This document shows, piece by piece, positions 63,204 to 64,000 of a stretch of 64,000 nucleotides of DNA. The DNA is taken from assembly GCF_001905345.1 (NCBI RefSeq), contig NZ_LFBV01000001.1, forward strand, positions 1,623,321 through 1,687,320, read 5' to 3'. The DNA comes from Streptomyces uncialis. Lineage in GTDB: Bacteria; Actinomycetota; Actinomycetes; Streptomycetales; Streptomycetaceae. The notes under the pieces were generated by a model. It was not told the origin of the DNA. It made no database searches and worked only from the letters and a program-made list of their open reading frames with translations. The position numbers were made by a program, and so were the translations under genes. How positions within the stretch are numbered: position 1 is the stretch's first letter; every line of letters begins with the position of its first letter.

Positions 63204-63809
63204 GTGTTCGACCTCGCTGTGTTCGGGTCCCTGTTCCTCACCCTCTTCGTGATCATGGACCCCCCGGGGATCACCCCGATCTTCCTCGCGCTCACCTCCG
63301 GACGCCCCGCCCGGGTCCAGCGGCGGATGGCCTTCCAGGCGGTCTGTGTGGCGTTCGGCGTCATCGCCCTCTTCGGGCTGTTCGGCAACGAGATCCTGAA
63401 CTATCTGCATGTCTCCGTCCCCGCGCTGATGATCGCGGGCGGACTGCTGCTCCTGCTGATCGCGCTCGACCTGCTCACCGGCAAGACCGACGAGCCGAAG
63501 CAGACGAAGGACGTCAATGTCGCCCTCGTCCCGCTGGGCATGCCGCTGCTGGCCGGGCCCGGCGCGATCGTCTCGGTGATCCTCGCGGTGCAGAAGGCGG
63601 GCACCGTGGGCGCGCAGATATCCGTGTGGACCGCGATCGTCGCGATCCATGTGGTGCTGTGGGTGGTGATGCGGTACTCGCTGCTGATCATCCGTGTGAT
63701 CAAGGACGGCGGAGTGGTCCTGGTGACCCGGCTCGCGGGCATGATGCTGTCCGCCATCGCGGTGCAGCAGATCATCAACGGGGTCACCCAGGTGATCCAG
63801 GCGGCCTGA
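63204..63809 (+). CDS. MarC-family membrane protein
   Basis: Product of 201 residues from GTG 63204 (CAAGG upstream). Six hydrophobic segments beginning AVFGSLFLTLFVIMDPPGIT; the IMDPPG(I/N) and LPLGMPLLAGPGAIVSVI segments are MarC signatures. Members are inner-membrane proteins of unclear transport function, despite the historical multiple-antibiotic-resistance name. A bidirectional terminator follows. Confidence 0.92.
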   Translation: MFDLAVFGSLFLTLFVIMDPPGITPIFLALTSGRPARVQRRMAFQAVCVAFGVIALFGLFGNEILNYLHVSVPALMIAGGLLLLLIALDLLTGKTDEPKQTKDVNVALVPLGMPLLAGPGAIVSVILAVQKAGTVGAQISVWTAIVAIHVVLWVVMRYSLLIIRVIKDGGVVLVTRLAGMMLSAIAVQQIINGVTQVIQAA

Positions 63810-63843
63810 CCGTCCCGGCCGGCGGGCCCGTCCGGACGCGCGA

Positions 63844-63874
63844 GAGCCCCGTACGGCGTTTCCGTACGGGGCTC
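63844..63874. terminator. bidirectional terminator
   Basis: Perfect 13-bp stem GAGCCCCGTACGG / CCGTACGGGGCTC, loop of 5, between convergent genes. Confidence 0.95.
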
Positions 63875-63916
63875 CTGTCCACCAACTGCCTCAGACGCGT
63901 CCGGGGCGGGACACCG

Positions 63917-64000
63917 TCATGAGGCCGAGGGTTCGGCCGGGCGGATGTACAGGCGCTGCCCGGTGGCGGCGGCCTGCTGAACGATCCGGTTGACGGAGGC
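63917..64000 (-). CDS. C-terminal end of an unidentified protein
   Basis: The frame is open from the window edge to TGA at 63917-63919; the 27 visible residues include NRIVQQAAATGQRLYIRPAE. Facing the marC gene with a bidirectional terminator between supports a real gene. Too short to identify. Confidence 0.6.
   Translation of the reverse strand, partial: ASVNRIVQQAAATGQRLYIRPAEPSAS

Overview
The window is high-GC actinobacterial chromosome and almost certainly Streptomyces. Codon third positions are nearly all G/C, GTG and TTG starts are common, and one DivIVA-domain protein, mycothiol biosynthesis (MshB), an SUFU-domain protein and several conserved actinobacterial small proteins are present. 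Three blocks keep the gene order I recall from Mycobacterium tuberculosis: an LpqW-like lipoprotein next to typA; dapE - LOG-type Rossmann protein - folP - DivIVA-domain protein - tag - DUF3117; and O-methyltransferase divergent from sigE - rseA - htrA - tatB, then mrp. No tRNA, rRNA, CRISPR array, insertion sequence or secondary-metabolite cluster was seen.

Layout. 1-2.1 kb: a truncated acetylxylan-esterase-type hydrolase facing a LacI-family regulator with a palindromic site upstream. 2.7-6.7 kb: a minus-strand succinate dehydrogenase/fumarate reductase operon (membrane anchor, flavoprotein, Fe-S subunit) with a small coiled-coil gene at its head. 7.5-12.1 kb: LpqW-like solute-binding lipoprotein and typA/bipA. 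12.9-27.1 kb: two complete five-gene oligopeptide ABC transporter operons in tandem (binding lipoprotein, two permeases, two ATPases), separated by an ECF sigma factor and a membrane protein translationally coupled to it. One ATPase of the first operon carries a 5-bp duplication that cuts off its cysteine-rich C-terminal domain. 27.3-33.5 kb: prolyl oligopeptidase-family peptidase, small membrane protein, mshB, membrane protein, VanW-type wall protein. 33.8-38.5 kb: SirB1-type protein, GNAT acetyltransferase, fdxA, dapC, small secreted protein. 38.8-46.1 kb: a membrane-anchored lysozyme-like protein, dapE, LOG-like protein, folP, DivIVA-domain protein, tag, enoyl-CoA hydratase, DUF3117. 46.5-54.0 kb: O-methyltransferase, the SigE/RseA/HtrA/TatB envelope-stress cluster, hypothetical, mrp. 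54.5-64 kb: DUF1003 and MgtE_N/CBS proteins, a lipoprotein, corA, SUFU and zinc-ribbon proteins, a PHP phosphatase, a MarC-family protein, and the end of one more minus-strand gene.

The genes fit a housekeeping chromosomal core: peptide import, envelope stress and protein quality control, lysine/diaminopimelate synthesis (dapC, dapE), one-carbon/folate (folP), redox (mshB, fdxA, sdh) and magnesium handling (corA, CBS protein).

The most striking signal is non-coding. Eight intergenic loci are filled by one repeat family with a reproducible grammar: short hairpin units (core GGGGCGCGGGGAACTGCGC), a terminal module (AAGCGCAAGCGAAGGCGAC) and, in five loci, a central element of about 175 bp (here called L). 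In those five loci the hairpin units point outward on both sides of L, whichever way L lies. L has three stems kept in different copies. Seven of the eight loci lie just 3' of a gene. I do not know a named family with this layout; the closest general analogy is REP/BIME elements.
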